A stretch of DNA of 64,000 nucleotides. It comes from Zobellia amurskyensis. GTDB lineage: Bacteria; Bacteroidota; Bacteroidia; Flavobacteriales; Flavobacteriaceae. Of this stretch, positions 17,287 to 26,056 are shown piece after piece. The translations under genes and the position numbers were made by a program. Location of the stretch: assembly GCF_009725985.1 (NCBI RefSeq), contig NZ_RCNR01000001.1, forward strand, positions 157,512-221,511, in the 5' to 3' direction. The notes beneath the pieces were generated by a model. The model saw nothing but the letters and a program-made list of their open reading frames with translations. It did not search any database and was not told where the DNA came from. Every line of letters starts with the position of its first letter. Position 1 is the stretch's first letter.

Positions 17287-19251
17287 ATGATACAGTACAT
17301 TCTAGAGTGCATCGCCTTTCAATTGGTTTTTCTTGTTATTTATGATTTTTTCTTAAAACGGGAGACCTTTTTTCAATGGAACCGCTTTTATCTTTTGAGC
17401 ACATTTTTGCTGTCTTTAGTGCTGCCCTTTATAAAAATAGAAGCTTTTAAAACCACAGTGGAACAGCCCTATATTGAATATGGCGAGGAACTTTGGGGGG
17501 TAAATAATGCCCTTGTAGTTGGGGTTCAGGAGCCTACGGGAATAGACATTTCATGGCAAATGGTATTATTTGTATCTGGAGCACTAGTAGCTACGTTGTT
17601 ATTGGTGTATAAGCTGCGCCAGCTGTATCTTTTGAGTACAAAAGGAGACAGGATTAGTTTCAAGGAGTTTACGCAAATACTGATTCCCAATAGTAATATG
17701 GCTTTCTCCTTTTTTAAATCAATTTTTATTGGGGATAAAGTTTCAAAAAGGGATTACACCAATATCATAGCCCATGAATTGGTTCATATAAAACAAGGGC
17801 ACTCGTGGGATTTGCTCTTCTTTGAGCTCATGCGCATTGTTGGCTGGTTTAATCCGCTGGTTTATGTCTACCAAAATAGAATTTCGGAATTGCACGAGTT
17901 CATCGCCGATGCAAAAGTGGCTAAACGGGATAAAAATGAACAATATCAATTGTTGCTTTCCCAAGTATTCCAAACTCAAAATATATCGTTCATCAATCAC
18001 TTTTTCAAATCATCATTAATCAAAAAACGAATTGTCATGTTACAAAAATCACAATCAAAATCGGTTTTCAAATTAAAATATTTGGCATTGGTGCCCTTGG
18101 TACTGGGTATGTTATTTTATACGTCTTGTGAAAATGATAATAAGGACGATGCTATCGACAATGATAATGTTATAACCGTAAGCAGTGTAGATGATCTCTC
18201 TGAAGAAGAGGAAACTATGGTGTATACAAGATTGAAGTCTCTGGCCAGTTCCGAAGAAGCTTGGAGTTTGAAGGTAAAAGATTCCGAAAATTCATTGAAG
18301 TTCGAAAGTACAAAGGATAACGTATTTGTTTCGGGAATTAACAATGAGCCAATTCGGGCTAAAATGACTATTGATAATAATGGTTCGCCAAAGTACTTCA
18401 AAAACTTTTCACCTTCTGCAGGCGAACCGTACGATTGGAAGAAGATTTATAGAGAAGAAAATCTAGTGCCTTTCTCTTATGTAGATAAAGTGCCAGTTTT
18501 TCCTGGATGTGAAGGTGAAGCAGACGTGAGAGCTTGCTTTCAACAAAATATCCAGAAACATATTAGTAAACATTTTAAATATCCCGAAGAAGCTCAGAGA
18601 CAAGGAATTCAAGGCAGGGTAAGTATTATGTTTACTATTGATGAAGATGGTTCAATTGTAGATATTCGAAAAAGAGGTCCCCATGAATTATTAGAAAATG
18701 AAGCGGTTCGTATCATTGAAAAATTGCCACGTATGACACCGGGTTCTTATGAAGGTAAAATCGTGAAGGTCCCATTTTCAATTCCTATATCTTTTAGATT
18801 AGAACAAGCAGGGTTCAATCCATTTTCAGTAGATGCTAACTATGTGCAGATGCAACAGGAACAAATAGCCAAATTATCTACTGAGGCGCAAATGGCTTAT
18901 GGGAATTCCGTAGCATTTAGAAATGTTGACAATCCTCCTGTTTTTCCTGGCTGTGAAAACGCAGATGACATCTTAGATTGTTTTAAGAAAAGTATGTATC
19001 GGCATATTTCCAAGAATTTCAGATACCCGGAGAATGCACAGGAAAGAGGTGTTCAGGGAAGGGTAAGCGTTATTTTTCTGATGGATACATCTGGAAATAT
19101 CACCCACATTTCTACTAGAGGACCTGATGAATCTCTTGAGAAAGAGGCAAGACGTATTATTGCTAAACTACCACAAATGATCCCTGGGAGACATAATGGG
19201 AAGCAAGTGAATGTGCCGTATGCCATACCTATAACCTTTAGACTTCGCTAA
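17287..19251 (+). CDS. M56 (BlaR1-type) metallopeptidase with two TonB-like C-terminal domains
   Basis: A 654-residue protein. The N-terminal part has about four membrane helices surrounding the zinc-peptidase motif HELVH (H163, E164, H167). The last helix (about residues 264-283, ending LFYTSCEN) is followed by an extracytoplasmic part. This contains two copies of a TonB C-terminal domain, each starting PVFPGCE (about residues 400-507 and 550-654) and each ending with a PxxIPIxFRL strand. It probably senses an envelope signal and cleaves the BlaI repressor. The ATG at 17287 is preferred to the adjoining TTG. Confidence 0.92.
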   Translation: MIQYILECIAFQLVFLVIYDFFLKRETFFQWNRFYLLSTFLLSLVLPFIKIEAFKTTVEQPYIEYGEELWGVNNALVVGVQEPTGIDISWQMVLFVSGALVATLLLVYKLRQLYLLSTKGDRISFKEFTQILIPNSNMAFSFFKSIFIGDKVSKRDYTNIIAHELVHIKQGHSWDLLFFELMRIVGWFNPLVYVYQNRISELHEFIADAKVAKRDKNEQYQLLLSQVFQTQNISFINHFFKSSLIKKRIVMLQKSQSKSVFKLKYLALVPLVLGMLFYTSCENDNKDDAIDNDNVITVSSVDDLSEEEETMVYTRLKSLASSEEAWSLKVKDSENSLKFESTKDNVFVSGINNEPIRAKMTIDNNGSPKYFKNFSPSAGEPYDWKKIYREENLVPFSYVDKVPVFPGCEGEADVRACFQQNIQKHISKHFKYPEEAQRQGIQGRVSIMFTIDEDGSIVDIRKRGPHELLENEAVRIIEKLPRMTPGSYEGKIVKVPFSIPISFRLEQAGFNPFSVDANYVQMQQEQIAKLSTEAQMAYGNSVAFRNVDNPPVFPGCENADDILDCFKKSMYRHISKNFRYPENAQERGVQGRVSVIFLMDTSGNITHISTRGPDESLEKEARRIIAKLPQMIPGRHNGKQVNVPYAIPITFRLR

Positions 19252-19252
19252 T

Positions 19253-20392
19253 TTGAGAGTCATATTTAGTATCTTTTTGTTGGTTTTCTGTGTTACATCA
19301 GAAGCCCAAGTAGCAACAGCCTCCGTAGCAGATAGTCTCTACGCTACTGGTAATTACATAAAGGCAATTAACCATTATGCGGAAGATGGTTCCATTACTT
19401 CTACTTTACAGATTGCTAGGGCCTATAACGCTATTGGTAATTATGAAAAAGCAATTGCACAGTATCAGAATGTGCTGTCTCAAGATGCAACGCTTCAAAT
19501 TGCAAAATTTGAACAGGGAAAGCTCTATCTGAAAACGAAAGACTTTACGAATGCGGAGGCCCTATTTTTAGAACTGACGCATGCTGCAAGTAACAACCCT
19601 GAGTATCATTTTTATTTGGGAGAGACCTTTCGTGAAGAAAAAAAGACGGAGCGTTGTCTGGCGTCTTACAAAAATGCAGTGGTAATTGATAGTACGCATT
19701 TAAGAAGTTTGTTTCAATTGGGGAAGTATTATGTTGCTCAGCGAGAAAAGGATTCGGCCATAACATTTATTGATAAGGGGCTTCATTTCTATGATAATGA
19801 TGTGGCAATGATTAACTTAAAAGCATTGGCGTATTATAACAATGATGAATACGCTAAAGCGCGTCCGTATTTTGAAAAGTTAATTGCATTGGGCGAGCAT
19901 AAGGAATATATCTACGAGAAGCTGGCCTATTGTTATTTTAAAGAATGGGAGTTTGAACCGGCAAAGATAAATTATAGAAAGGTGCTGGAGTTGAATGATG
20001 AAAATGCCGATGCTTATTTTAATTTGGGTCAGGTGTTTTGGAAAGACCGGCAAATAGATAGCGCTCAATACTATATTGAGGAATCCATTGCTGTTCAAAA
20101 GCCTTTTTTATTAAGAGAGTATGTTGCTCTTGCAGGTATTTCCAGAAACAAAGAAGATATGAAAACCGCTCTAGAATACTATAAATTGGCAAATGCTGAA
20201 GACCCAGATGATGCGCTAATTTATCACAACGTCTGCACGGTGGCAGATCAGTATTATAAAGACCCTAAGGTTAAATTAAAGTATTACGAGAAATTTGAAG
20301 AAAGATTTGGTAATAAGAATAACTACATGTCCAAGATGGTAAACAAGCGGATTTCTGAACTAAAGGAAGAAATCCATTATGATGTAAAATAA
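19253..20392 (+). CDS. Exported tetratricopeptide repeat protein
   Basis: A 379-residue protein with a signal peptide (MRVIFSIFLLVFCVTSEAQ) and about eight TPR units, visible as repeated A..Y...G.Y..A and AYFNLGQVFW patterns. The likely start is a TTG at 19253, one base after the stop of the M56 gene. The signal peptide begins right there, and no in-frame ATG precedes it. TPR proteins serve as protein-binding scaffolds. Tight coupling to the M56 gene suggests it works with that envelope-sensing module. Confidence 0.85.
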   Translation: MRVIFSIFLLVFCVTSEAQVATASVADSLYATGNYIKAINHYAEDGSITSTLQIARAYNAIGNYEKAIAQYQNVLSQDATLQIAKFEQGKLYLKTKDFTNAEALFLELTHAASNNPEYHFYLGETFREEKKTERCLASYKNAVVIDSTHLRSLFQLGKYYVAQREKDSAITFIDKGLHFYDNDVAMINLKALAYYNNDEYAKARPYFEKLIALGEHKEYIYEKLAYCYFKEWEFEPAKINYRKVLELNDENADAYFNLGQVFWKDRQIDSAQYYIEESIAVQKPFLLREYVALAGISRNKEDMKTALEYYKLANAEDPDDALIYHNVCTVADQYYKDPKVKLKYYEKFEERFGNKNNYMSKMVNKRISELKEEIHYDVK

Positions 20393-20521
20393 TCCCTCTT
20401 ATTTTTAGATGATGTTTTCTTGCTGAAAAACTGCTATTTTGGAGTATTTTCCTTGCGCGAATAGCGATTCATAGCACAAACCTCCACAAAAAATCGTAAT
20501 TTCCGCCTAGAATTTAGGGCA

Positions 20522-20992
20522 ATGCGAAACCTCACAATTTTATGTTTTTTGTTCTTGCTTACCGCATGCAATTGGTCGGCGTCAAAGGAAGAGAAGACCC
20601 AAGAATTGGTAAATAAGGAGATATTGAGTATCGATTGGGAAGATGTGGATCAATACCCTCTTTTTGCCGATTGTGATGAAATAGCTTCCAAACAAGAGCA
20701 AAAACAATGCTTTATGGCCACGCTATTAAAGCATTTTTCCAAAACACTTGAAGAATCGGATTTTGTAGTTAAAGAAGCGGTAAAAGACACTATTTTTGTC
20801 GACTTTTTAATGGAGGCTTCAGGGGCTATTTCGCTTTTACATATTGAGAAGGGCAATATAACCGAAAACCAGCTTCCAGGTTTTGACCAACAAATAGAAA
20901 AGAGCCTGAACAGTTTGCCCAAAATTGAACCCGCACTTAAAAGAGGTATTCCAGTAAGGGCTAAATTTAGAATTCCCATAGTGCTTCAATAA
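20522..20992 (+). CDS. Lipoprotein with degenerate TonB-like C-terminal domain
   Basis: A 156-residue protein with a lipobox (FLFLLTACNW, Cys at residue 16). The mature part resembles the two TonB-like domains of the upstream M56 protein: DQYPLFADCDE mirrors PVFPGCE, QCFMATLLKHFSK mirrors the CFxxxxxKHISK segment, and the end RAKFRIPIVLQ mirrors VPFSIPISFRL. I infer a paralogous domain anchored in a membrane by lipid. The role is unknown, but location 129 bp after the TPR gene suggests the same module. Confidence 0.75.
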   Translation: MRNLTILCFLFLLTACNWSASKEEKTQELVNKEILSIDWEDVDQYPLFADCDEIASKQEQKQCFMATLLKHFSKTLEESDFVVKEAVKDTIFVDFLMEASGAISLLHIEKGNITENQLPGFDQQIEKSLNSLPKIEPALKRGIPVRAKFRIPIVLQ

Positions 20993-21002
20993 AAAACAAC
21001 AT

Positions 21003-21557
21003 TTGGCAACAGAAAAAATTATACTCGGTATTGATCCAGGTACTACCATTATGGGATTTGGTCTTATAAAAGTGGTAGGAAAAAAAATGGAGTTCATTCA
21101 AATGAACGAGTTGATGCTTAAAAAGTATGACGATCACTATACTAAACTTAAACTCATTTTTGAGCGTACCATAGAACTGATAGATACCTATCACCCAGAC
21201 GAAATTGCCATTGAGGCCCCTTTCTTTGGGAAAAACGTACAATCTATGCTTAAGCTAGGTCGTGCACAGGGTGTGGCTATGGCTGCCGGACTCTCGCGTG
21301 AAATTCCCATTACCGAATATTTACCTAAGAAAATAAAAATGGCGATTACCGGAAACGGAAATGCCAGTAAAGAACAAGTGGCTAAAATGCTACAAAGTGT
21401 ATTGGGTCTAAAAAGCTTGCCTAAAAACCTAGATAGCACGGATGGCCTTGCCGCAGCCGTTTGCCATTTCTATAACGAAGGAAGAGTAGAAGTAGGTAAA
21501 GGGTATACTGGTTGGGACGCTTTTGTAAAACAGAACGCGAAAAGGGTGAAGAAGTAG
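21003..21557 (+). CDS. ruvC: Holliday junction resolvase RuvC
   Basis: A 184-residue endonuclease that cuts Holliday junctions during recombinational repair, working with RuvAB. Acidic catalytic residues are visible: D11 in ILGIDPGT, the Glu in IAIEAPFFGKN, and Asp in LDSTDGLAAAVCHFYN. The start is a TTG at 21003; the family motif begins so close to it that a later ATG would remove the first catalytic Asp. It lies 10 bp after the lipoprotein gene. Confidence 0.96.
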   Translation: MATEKIILGIDPGTTIMGFGLIKVVGKKMEFIQMNELMLKKYDDHYTKLKLIFERTIELIDTYHPDEIAIEAPFFGKNVQSMLKLGRAQGVAMAAGLSREIPITEYLPKKIKMAITGNGNASKEQVAKMLQSVLGLKSLPKNLDSTDGLAAAVCHFYNEGRVEVGKGYTGWDAFVKQNAKRVKK

Positions 21558-21567
21558 GGTGAATTAT

Positions 21568-21682
21568 AGTACTGAGTATTTAGTATTAAGTAAAGAGTAC
21601 TCGGTGAACACTAAACCTTCTTTCTCTACATCAAAAAACAGACAAAATCCCGAACCTCTAAGAACTCAGTACTTAATACTAA
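21568..21682. repeat. Palindromic repeat between ruvC and hemW
   Basis: A 13-bp inverted pair TTAGTATTAAGTA (21580-21592) and TACTTAATACTAA (21670-21682) is accompanied by a 10-bp pair AGTACTGAGT (21568-21577) and ACTCAGTACT (21664-21673). The words GTACT and AGTA recur throughout. This resembles an intergenic palindromic (REP-like) element. It overlaps a spurious N-terminal extension of the hemW frame. Confidence 0.55.
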
Positions 21683-21696
21683 TTACTAAAAAAAAC

Positions 21697-22830
21697 ATGA
21701 GCGGCATCTACATTCACATTCCTTTTTGTAAACAAGCTTGTCATTATTGCGACTTCCATTTCTCTACTTCCATGGGAAAGAAAGAAGCTATGGTTGTGGC
21801 TTTGCAGAAAGAACTTTTCTTGCGAAAAGAAGAGTTTAAGGATGAGGTGGTAGAAACCATTTATTTTGGGGGTGGCACGCCGAGTGTATTGGAAACTGAA
21901 GAAATCCAGTCGATAATTGATTCGGTTTATGAGTATTATTCAGTTTCGGAGCATCCGGAAATTACATTAGAGGCCAATCCCGATGATTTATCAACGGAGA
22001 AAATAATCTCCCTTTCAAACAGTCCTATCAATCGTTTAAGCATAGGAATTCAATCTTTCTTTGAGGAGGATTTGAAGCTGATGAATCGTGCGCACGATGC
22101 CAGCGAAGCCGAAAATTGTATAAAGGAAGCAACCACTTATTTTGATAATATTTCTATCGATTTAATTTACGGTGTTCCGGACATGACCAACGAACGTTGG
22201 AAGAAAAATATAGATAAAGCCCTTTCCTTTGGAATACCTCATATTTCCAGTTATGCCCTTACCGTAGAGCCCCAGACCGCTCTTGCAAGTTTTATAAAAA
22301 AAGGCTTAGTGAAAAATGTAGATGATGAGGTGGCACAGGCGCATTTCCATATTTTGTCCGAAACTTTGGAAGCTGCCGGTTTTGAAAGCTACGAGATATC
22401 CAATTTTGGAAAACCGGGATATTTTTCAAGAAATAATACAGCTTACTGGCAACAGAAAAAGTACTTGGGTATTGGTCCGTCCGCGCATTCTTATGATGGC
22501 GTACGTAGAGGGTGGAACATCAATAACAATCCAAAGTATCTAAAGTCGATTGAAAAAGGGGAGCTTCCTATGGAAACCGAAACCTTATCCGTTACCGATA
22601 CCTATAACGAGTATGTCATGACCGGGTTGCGTACCATTTGGGGCGTATCGCTTTCTAGAATTGCTTCTGATTTTGGTCAGAAATATCATGAATATGCTTT
22701 AATGCAGGCGGAAAAACACCTGAAAGATGAATTACTCCATATTGATGGCGATACCCTGTTGACCACTAAAAAAGGGCGTTTTTTGGCAGACGGACTCGCA
22801 TCCGACCTTTTTATGGTAAATTTGGGGTAG
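21697..22830 (+). CDS. hemW: Radical SAM protein HemW (heme chaperone, coproporphyrinogen oxidase-like)
   Basis: A 377-residue radical SAM protein. The cluster-binding motif CKQACHYC is at residues 11-18 in the typical HemW context GIYIHIPFCKQACHYCDFHF. Other family signatures are YFGGGTPS, LEANPDD, and RLSIGIQSF. HemW transfers heme to target proteins and is not the classical oxidase despite older naming. The ATG at 21697 is chosen because the frame upstream runs through a palindromic repeat and is not conserved-looking. It may help the cbb3 oxidase, but that is not shown here. Confidence 0.94.
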   Translation: MSGIYIHIPFCKQACHYCDFHFSTSMGKKEAMVVALQKELFLRKEEFKDEVVETIYFGGGTPSVLETEEIQSIIDSVYEYYSVSEHPEITLEANPDDLSTEKIISLSNSPINRLSIGIQSFFEEDLKLMNRAHDASEAENCIKEATTYFDNISIDLIYGVPDMTNERWKKNIDKALSFGIPHISSYALTVEPQTALASFIKKGLVKNVDDEVAQAHFHILSETLEAAGFESYEISNFGKPGYFSRNNTAYWQQKKYLGIGPSAHSYDGVRRGWNINNNPKYLKSIEKGELPMETETLSVTDTYNEYVMTGLRTIWGVSLSRIASDFGQKYHEYALMQAEKHLKDELLHIDGDTLLTTKKGRFLADGLASDLFMVNLG

Positions 22831-22931
22831 AAACCAAAGTGAAAATAGGCGCAAGAGATTAGTCGCCAAATACGGTCATCTGGCTCTTGTTATCTACGAG
22901 CCAAATTCGTTATTAAAACAGAATACATTTT

Positions 22932-23699
22932 ATGATTGCTACAATAAAGCATAGAACAAAAAATTACCCAATAGATTTGTCTAAACCTTTAGATATTTCA
23001 ATTGCCATAAAAGGTGGTGCACAAAACGTAAGTGCTTGGTATCTTCAACCGCCAAAGATAGAGGCACATGAAGAAGCAGGTTTTGTTGGCAAGGTGTCCG
23101 AAGGGGCTTCCATCAATTTTAATGATATTTCATTTAATCCGCATGCTCATGGAACACATACGGAATGTGTGGGTCATATTACCGAAGAATTTTATTCGGT
23201 CAATAAAAATTTAAAACAATATTTCTTTCTGTCGGAAGTGGTTACCGTAGCGCCAGAAATGGTTAATGATGATTTTGTTATTTCTAAAAAGCAACTGAAG
23301 TATGCTTTGGGAAATAAGAAAAGGGAGGCATTGGTTATTCGTACGTTGCCTAATATGAAACAGAAAAAGTCAAGACAATACTCGCATTCAAACCCTCCAT
23401 ATTTAACGCAAGAAGCCGCTGAGTTTCTAGTGGAAAAAGGAGTGGAGCACTTGCTTGTAGACCTTCCTTCGGTAGATAAGGAAAAAGACAACGGGGCCTT
23501 AGTATCCCATAAAGCATTTTGGGATTTTGGTGGAAAACTCAGAAAACGGGCTACGATTACGGAATTTATATATGTAGCCAATTCTATTGAGGACGGTACT
23601 TATATATTAAATCTTCAAGTGGCGCCTTTTGAGAATGATGCTAGTCCTAGTCGTCCTGTGCTTTATAAAGTCATTCAGAATAAACCCATTCAGAAATGA
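22932..23699 (+). CDS. Cyclase family protein (kynurenine formamidase-like)
   Basis: A 255-residue metal-dependent hydrolase. The metal-binding motif appears as NPHAHGTHTECVGHI, matching HxGTHxE of the cyclase/formamidase family. A further conserved segment is HLLVDLPSVDKEKDNG. Members hydrolyse N-formylkynurenine or related amides; the substrate is not determined. The gene ends with a 4-bp overlap with the following DUF4260 gene, indicating co-transcription. Confidence 0.88.
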   Translation: MIATIKHRTKNYPIDLSKPLDISIAIKGGAQNVSAWYLQPPKIEAHEEAGFVGKVSEGASINFNDISFNPHAHGTHTECVGHITEEFYSVNKNLKQYFFLSEVVTVAPEMVNDDFVISKKQLKYALGNKKREALVIRTLPNMKQKKSRQYSHSNPPYLTQEAAEFLVEKGVEHLLVDLPSVDKEKDNGALVSHKAFWDFGGKLRKRATITEFIYVANSIEDGTYILNLQVAPFENDASPSRPVLYKVIQNKPIQK

Positions 23700-24046
23700 G
23701 TACTTTGTTAAAGGTTGAAGAATTGGCTATGTTTCTCTTTGGAATATACCTTTTTAATCTTTTAGACTTTGCTTGGTGGTGGTTTTTAGTGTTGTTGTTA
23801 ACTCCGGATTTAGGCATGTTTGGCTATCTTTTGGGGAATAAAGTAGGCGCAATTACTTATAATATTTTTCATCATAAGGGTATTGCTCTTGCCATCTATA
23901 TAATTGGGGTGTATCTTTCGGAACCTTTATTGCAGTTGGTGGGGATTGTTTTATTTTCGCATGCTGCTATGGATCGTGTTTTTGGTTATGGCCTTAAGTA
24001 TGACAAAGGATTTAAGTTTACCCACTTAGGGGAAATAGGAAAATAA
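23696..24046 (+). CDS. DUF4260 domain-containing membrane protein
   Basis: A 116-residue protein with three or four hydrophobic segments and the family pattern TPDLGMFGYLLGNKVGAITYN followed by MDRVFGYGLKYDKGFKFTHLG. The family has no known function. The ATG overlaps the stop of the cyclase gene (ATGA), and the next gene starts 2 bp after its stop. Confidence 0.88.
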   Translation: MSTLLKVEELAMFLFGIYLFNLLDFAWWWFLVLLLTPDLGMFGYLLGNKVGAITYNIFHHKGIALAIYIIGVYLSEPLLQLVGIVLFSHAAMDRVFGYGLKYDKGFKFTHLGEIGK

Positions 24047-24048
24047 AA

Positions 24049-24672
24049 ATGGATAATATCTTCGATACTTTTTTGGGTCTGATTCTAGGTGCTATCCTTA
24101 TGTATTGGGTGTATTCTACTTTTAGGCAAAAGAAGAATAAAGAATTGACCAAACACCAATCTACGGTTCTTGTTGATAAAATACAGAGCGTATGTAAATT
24201 GGTTTCCGTTGAAGGCGATTTTGCGGAAATCTACCGCTATGAAAATATTAAGGAGCGGTTTATGAGCTTGGTGAGCAGTAAGAAAAAAGCCTTACTTGTT
24301 ATTAATGCTAAAGCCCATATAGGTTACGATTTAAAAAAGGTGAAAATAAAGGCGGATAATGAGAATAAGAGAATAATCCTGACCCATTTTCCAGAGCCTG
24401 AAATTTTATCCATAGAGCCGGATATTCAGTTCTATGATATTCAGAGTGGCATGTTCAATTTCTTTTCTTCGGAAGATTTAACATTGCTCAATAAAGAAGC
24501 GAAGCAGCATATTCGCGAAAAAATTCCTCAAAGCGGATTGATGCAAACGGCCAGAAAGGAAGCTATTCAAGCGGTTCTACTCATTGAGAAAATAGTAGAG
24601 ACCATTGGTTGGAAATTAGATTATACTGCTTTAGAGATTACAGAGAAACAAAAAGAAATGCTCGAAGACTAA
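24049..24672 (+). CDS. DUF4230 domain-containing protein
   Basis: A 207-residue protein with one N-terminal membrane anchor (about residues 4-23) and a soluble domain typical of DUF4230 (LLVINAKAHIGYDLKKVKI, ILTHFPEPEILSIEPDIQFYD). Function unknown. It follows the DUF4260 gene by 2 bp and is probably in the same operon. Confidence 0.87.
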   Translation: MDNIFDTFLGLILGAILMYWVYSTFRQKKNKELTKHQSTVLVDKIQSVCKLVSVEGDFAEIYRYENIKERFMSLVSSKKKALLVINAKAHIGYDLKKVKIKADNENKRIILTHFPEPEILSIEPDIQFYDIQSGMFNFFSSEDLTLLNKEAKQHIREKIPQSGLMQTARKEAIQAVLLIEKIVETIGWKLDYTALEITEKQKEMLED

Positions 24673-24699
24673 TTCATATATACTATTTAAACCATAATT

Positions 24700-25098
24700 A
24701 TGAGAACACTTACCCTTGCAATATTATTTTTAACACTTGCCATTACTGCTAATGGCCAAACAAAGAATGACATGAGAGAATTTGACCCTAATTTTGCCCA
24801 TACCGTATTTTTCTGGTTTAAAAACCCTGATAATAAGGCAGACCGTGCCGCTTTTGAAAAGTCGCTACAGAAATTTTTAGATAACTCGGAATATGCTAAA
24901 ACAAGCTTTATAGGAATGCCGCCTAAAGCTAGTCGTGATGTGGTAGATGGGTCGTTTACTTATTCGTTGATCGTAACTTTTGAATCTGCGGAAGCACAAC
25001 AAAACTATCAAGATGAAGCACCTCATAAAGTGTTTATTGAAGAGTCTAGTGCTTTGTGGGACAAAGTAATCGTTTACGATTCAAAAGGCGTACAATAA
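24700..25098 (+). CDS. Exported Dabb-type (stress-responsive alpha/beta barrel) protein
   Basis: A 132-residue protein with a signal peptide (MRTLTLAILFLTLAITANGQ) and a ferredoxin-like alpha/beta barrel domain showing AHTVFFWFKNPDNKADRAAF and FTYSLIVTFESAEAQQNYQ, typical of the Dabb family. These small domains dimerise; activity is usually unknown. It lies 27 bp after the DUF4230 gene, and the acetyltransferase gene starts 4 bp downstream. Confidence 0.83.
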   Translation: MRTLTLAILFLTLAITANGQTKNDMREFDPNFAHTVFFWFKNPDNKADRAAFEKSLQKFLDNSEYAKTSFIGMPPKASRDVVDGSFTYSLIVTFESAEAQQNYQDEAPHKVFIEESSALWDKVIVYDSKGVQ

Positions 25099-25102
25099 AC
25101 GC

Positions 25103-25636
25103 ATGGTCGTTTACAGGTCTGCTGTAGTAGCAGATGCCATGGCTATTGCTCAATTACATGCTAAAAGTTGGCAAGAAAACTATCGCGGAGCGTTCAGCGA
25201 TGTTTATTTGGACGAATTAGCACTTTCTGACCGCCAACAGGTGTGGTGTAACAGGTTTGATAACCCGGCTTTAGGCCAGCGTGTTATCATTGCGGAAAGC
25301 AATGGGCTAATAGTAGGTTTTGCTTGTTTGTTTTTAGAGGAGGATGCCATTTATGGTACCTTGTTGGATAACCTTCATGTTTCAAAAGATGTTCAGGGTA
25401 TGGGCGTCGGTAGATGCTTAATGTCCTTAGTTGCTGAAGAGATATCTAATAGTCCATCTCATTCTGGCATGTATCTATGGGTATTAGAGAATAACAAGGC
25501 CGCACAAAGATTCTATGATTCATGTGGAGGTGAACAACTTGAAACTGTAAAAGGTAATGATATAGGCGATAAACCTATTATGAAGATTAGATACTATTGG
25601 CAATCCTTAGAAAAACTGATAGCGACTAACCCGTAA
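25103..25636 (+). CDS. GNAT family N-acetyltransferase
   Basis: A 177-residue acetyltransferase. The acetyl-CoA loop is visible as DVQGMGVGRCLM (Q/RxxGxG/A), preceded by the strand LLDNLHVSK and followed by the typical YLWVLENNKAAQRFYDSCGG. It transfers an acetyl group from acetyl-CoA to an unknown amine. It lies between the Dabb gene and the MmcQ/YjbR gene in a same-strand run. Confidence 0.9.
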   Translation: MVVYRSAVVADAMAIAQLHAKSWQENYRGAFSDVYLDELALSDRQQVWCNRFDNPALGQRVIIAESNGLIVGFACLFLEEDAIYGTLLDNLHVSKDVQGMGVGRCLMSLVAEEISNSPSHSGMYLWVLENNKAAQRFYDSCGGEQLETVKGNDIGDKPIMKIRYYWQSLEKLIATNP

Positions 25637-25649
25637 AAGACGATTTCAA

Positions 25650-26012
25650 ATGATGAACGTTGAGCTGTTTCGTGACTACTGCATTACAAAAAAAGGAGTG
25701 ACGGAAGAATTTCCTTTTGACGAGAAAACCTTGGTGTTTAAAGTAATGGGCAAGATGTTCGCCCTTTGTGCATTGGAACGCCTTCCGCCTCAGGTAAATC
25801 TAAAATGTGACCCAGATAGGGCCGTTGTTTTACGGGAAGAGCATGACGGCCATATCATACCAGGTTATCACATGAGCAAAGTACATTGGAACACGCTTTT
25901 GTTGGATAGCCTTCCCCCTAAATTAATAACCGAACTTGTAGACCATTCCTATGATTTGGTCGTTTCCAAATTCACCAAAAAACTCAAAGCGGAGTATGAT
26001 GCGCTTTCTTAA
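25650..26012 (+). CDS. MmcQ/YjbR family protein
   Basis: A 120-residue protein with the family signature at both ends: DYCITKKGVTEEFPFDEKT near the start and VNLKCDPDRA with GYHMSKVHWNTLLLD in the middle. YjbR proteins have a double-wing DNA-binding-like fold, but no precise function is established. The start could be either of two adjacent ATG codons at 25650 and 25653. Confidence 0.9.
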   Translation: MMNVELFRDYCITKKGVTEEFPFDEKTLVFKVMGKMFALCALERLPPQVNLKCDPDRAVVLREEHDGHIIPGYHMSKVHWNTLLLDSLPPKLITELVDHSYDLVVSKFTKKLKAEYDALS

Positions 26013-26056
26013 ATTGTTTTACTACACTTTTATTTAAAAAATCCTTGTTGGATATT

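Noticed and set aside
21559..21696. An N-terminal extension of hemW from 21559.
   Set aside because: The extension runs through an intergenic palindromic repeat and lacks similarity to HemW, which begins normally at the ATG at 21697.
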